From NCBI GenBank assembly GCA_021847425.1, contig JAJZRF010000001.1, positions 1 through 64,000 on the forward strand: a stretch of DNA of 64,000 bases, given 5' to 3'. A model generated the notes under the pieces. It did not search any database. It was not told the DNA's origin and worked only from the letters and a program-made list of their open reading frames with translations. Position 1 is the first letter of the stretch, and every line of letters begins with the position of its first letter. The position numbers were made by a program, and so were the translations under genes. The stretch comes from Deltaproteobacteria bacterium. GTDB taxonomy: Bacteria; Desulfobacterota; Desulfobulbia; Desulfobulbales; Desulfurivibrionaceae. Below, piece by piece: positions 63,202 through 64,000 of this stretch.

Positions 63202-63897
63202 ATGGATCCTGCGCAGCTTCCTGAAAAACAGTATGCCCGGCTCCGGGAAATCCGGAAAACCTACAAGGTGGACTTCGATCCTCTGCGTCTGCGCGGCAAG
63301 GAAATTCAGCTGCTGCAAGTCACCGACCTCGAACCGCTCCTGGCCGGGAAAGATCCCTTTCAGGATGTGGCAGACTTTCCCTTCTGGGTGAAACTCTGGG
63401 AAGCCGCCATGGTCCTGGCGGACCTCATGCTCACCACCCCGCCGGCCAAAGAGGGGCAGACCCTGATCGAACTCGGCGCCGGCCTCGGCGCGCCAGGCCT
63501 TGCCGCCGCCCTGGCAGGCTACCGGGTAACCCTGACCGATTACGAGCCCCATATTCTTGATTTTGAGCGGGTCAGCGCCGCGGCCACCGGGCTCAAGGGG
63601 GTGGAATGCCGGATGCTCGACTGGCTGAAACCGCCGACCCTGCCGCGCTTTGACACCATCATCGGCGCGGAGATCCTCTTTAGGGAAGAATTTTTCGCGC
63701 CGCTTTTGAACATCTTCCGCTCGCTGCTGGCGGAGCAGGGGGTCATCTATCTGGCCCACGATGTCCGCCGCAAAAGCCTGCCAAAATTTCTCCTGCTGGC
63801 GGAAAAAGAATACGAGATCGCGGTGAGCAGCCGCAAGATGCGCAGCCAAGGCAAGGAATTGACCATCATCGTCAACCGCCTCACCAAACGGGCCTGA
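63202..63897 (+). CDS. Class I SAM-dependent methyltransferase
   Basis: 231 residues. SAM motif I LIELGAGLGAPGLAAALAGY with the following acid in VTLTDYEPHILDFERV, and DTIIGAEILFREEFFAPLLN. The layout (FWVKLWEAAMVLADLM before motif I) is that of the nicotinamide N-methyltransferase-like/METTL21 group, some of which modify protein lysines. Substrate unknown. GGGAG precedes the ATG. Seven bases separate it from the next start. Confidence 0.87.
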   Translation: MDPAQLPEKQYARLREIRKTYKVDFDPLRLRGKEIQLLQVTDLEPLLAGKDPFQDVADFPFWVKLWEAAMVLADLMLTTPPAKEGQTLIELGAGLGAPGLAAALAGYRVTLTDYEPHILDFERVSAAATGLKGVECRMLDWLKPPTLPRFDTIIGAEILFREEFFAPLLNIFRSLLAEQGVIYLAHDVRRKSLPKFLLLAEKEYEIAVSSRKMRSQGKELTIIVNRLTKRA

Positions 63898-63904
63898 GGG
63901 ACAG

Positions 63905-64000
63905 ATGCGCTATCAGGATATTGACTGGGACACCATGTGGCGGGAATCCAGAGCCCACAAGTCCTGGAAAAAGAAAAAAAGCGGCGACTGGGACCGGCGG
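63905..64000 (+). CDS. Possible methyltransferase, cut by window edge
   Basis: The first 32 codons are present, reading MRYQDIDWDTMWRESRAHKS. The W-D-x-x-W start followed by a Lys-rich stretch is seen at the beginning of some class I SAM methyltransferases, but no catalytic motif lies inside the window. It begins seven bases after the previous stop and is probably co-transcribed. Confidence 0.5.
   Translation, partial: MRYQDIDWDTMWRESRAHKSWKKKKSGDWDRR

Noticed and set aside
1-64000. tRNA, rRNA, prophage genes or transposases
   Set aside because: No cloverleaf with a canonical TTCGA loop and CCA-side pairing, no rRNA segment, no integrase or transposase motif was found on either strand by eye.

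Overview
The window looks like chromosomal DNA from an anaerobic, flagellated, Gram-negative bacterium of the Desulfobacterota (former Deltaproteobacteria), most like the Desulfobulbales. This is an inference from gene content. The signs are GC-rich coding sequence, a class I hybrid cluster protein beside a ferredoxin and an HD protein, a B12-type radical SAM enzyme, a ribosome-hibernation/cold-shock fusion, sigma-54 flagellar promoters with FlgH and FlgI (L and P rings), and a very large PAS-rich hybrid kinase. No rRNA, tRNA, CRISPR array or intact transposase was found.

Left part (1-26,100). The 5' part of ilvD is followed by a small toxin-antitoxin/abortive-infection island (about 1,650-3,600) with intact VapBC-like and HigBA-like pairs around a decayed AbiGi/HicA/HicB scar. 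Next come a radical SAM protein, RNase G, a scrap of a receiver domain, an HD-GYP response regulator co-transcribed with a roughly 1,550-residue hybrid histidine kinase, a B12-binding radical SAM protein, a lon-mltG unit, a beta-helix nucleotidyl/acyltransferase-like protein, two unknown genes, a universal stress protein, and a chain with a DinG/XPD-type helicase, a polyprenyl synthase, a divergent polysaccharide deacetylase and an S-adenosylmethionine hydrolase-family enzyme.

Middle part (26,100-39,500). A two-cysteine ArsR repressor resembling the persulfide sensors SqrR/BigR is paired with a DUF2892 membrane protein. Then come a bioH-bioC-bioD operon (minus strand), a flavoprotein disulfide reductase, nadA with a NifS-like cysteine desulfurase, an HPF-cold-shock fusion, a MscS channel, an alpha/beta hydrolase lying between two copies of a 15-base direct repeat, a cupin, nagZ, queC, a G-rich tandem tract and sfsA.

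Flagellar block (39,200-51,730). An orphan FlhB-C-terminal-like gene precedes flgF-flgG-flgA-flgH and flgI-flgJ(rod-binding domain only)-flgN-flgK-flgL-csrA-fliW, with flgM on the opposite strand. I see a sigma-54 type promoter before flgF, another before flgI, and a sigma-28 type promoter before flgM, so the classic regulatory cascade can be read from the DNA. FlgK and FlgL are unusually long and share a homologous inserted module.

Right part (51,900-64,000). polA, a PpiD/SurA-like chaperone, a J-domain protein and plsY lead to the hcp-HD protein-ferredoxin cluster. A CRP/FNR/HcpR-like operator is centred 41.5 bases upstream of the predicted hcp start. The window ends with a TlpA-type thioredoxin, a small exported protein with its own promoter and terminator, uppP and two methyltransferase genes, the last cut by the window edge.

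The best candidates for something new are the palindromic intergenic element family (two copies, 18,798 and 60,307), the module shared by FlgK and FlgL, the probable persulfide-sensing arsR-DUF2892 pair, and the layered toxin-antitoxin scar. No wholly novel multi-gene system could be shown from sequence alone.
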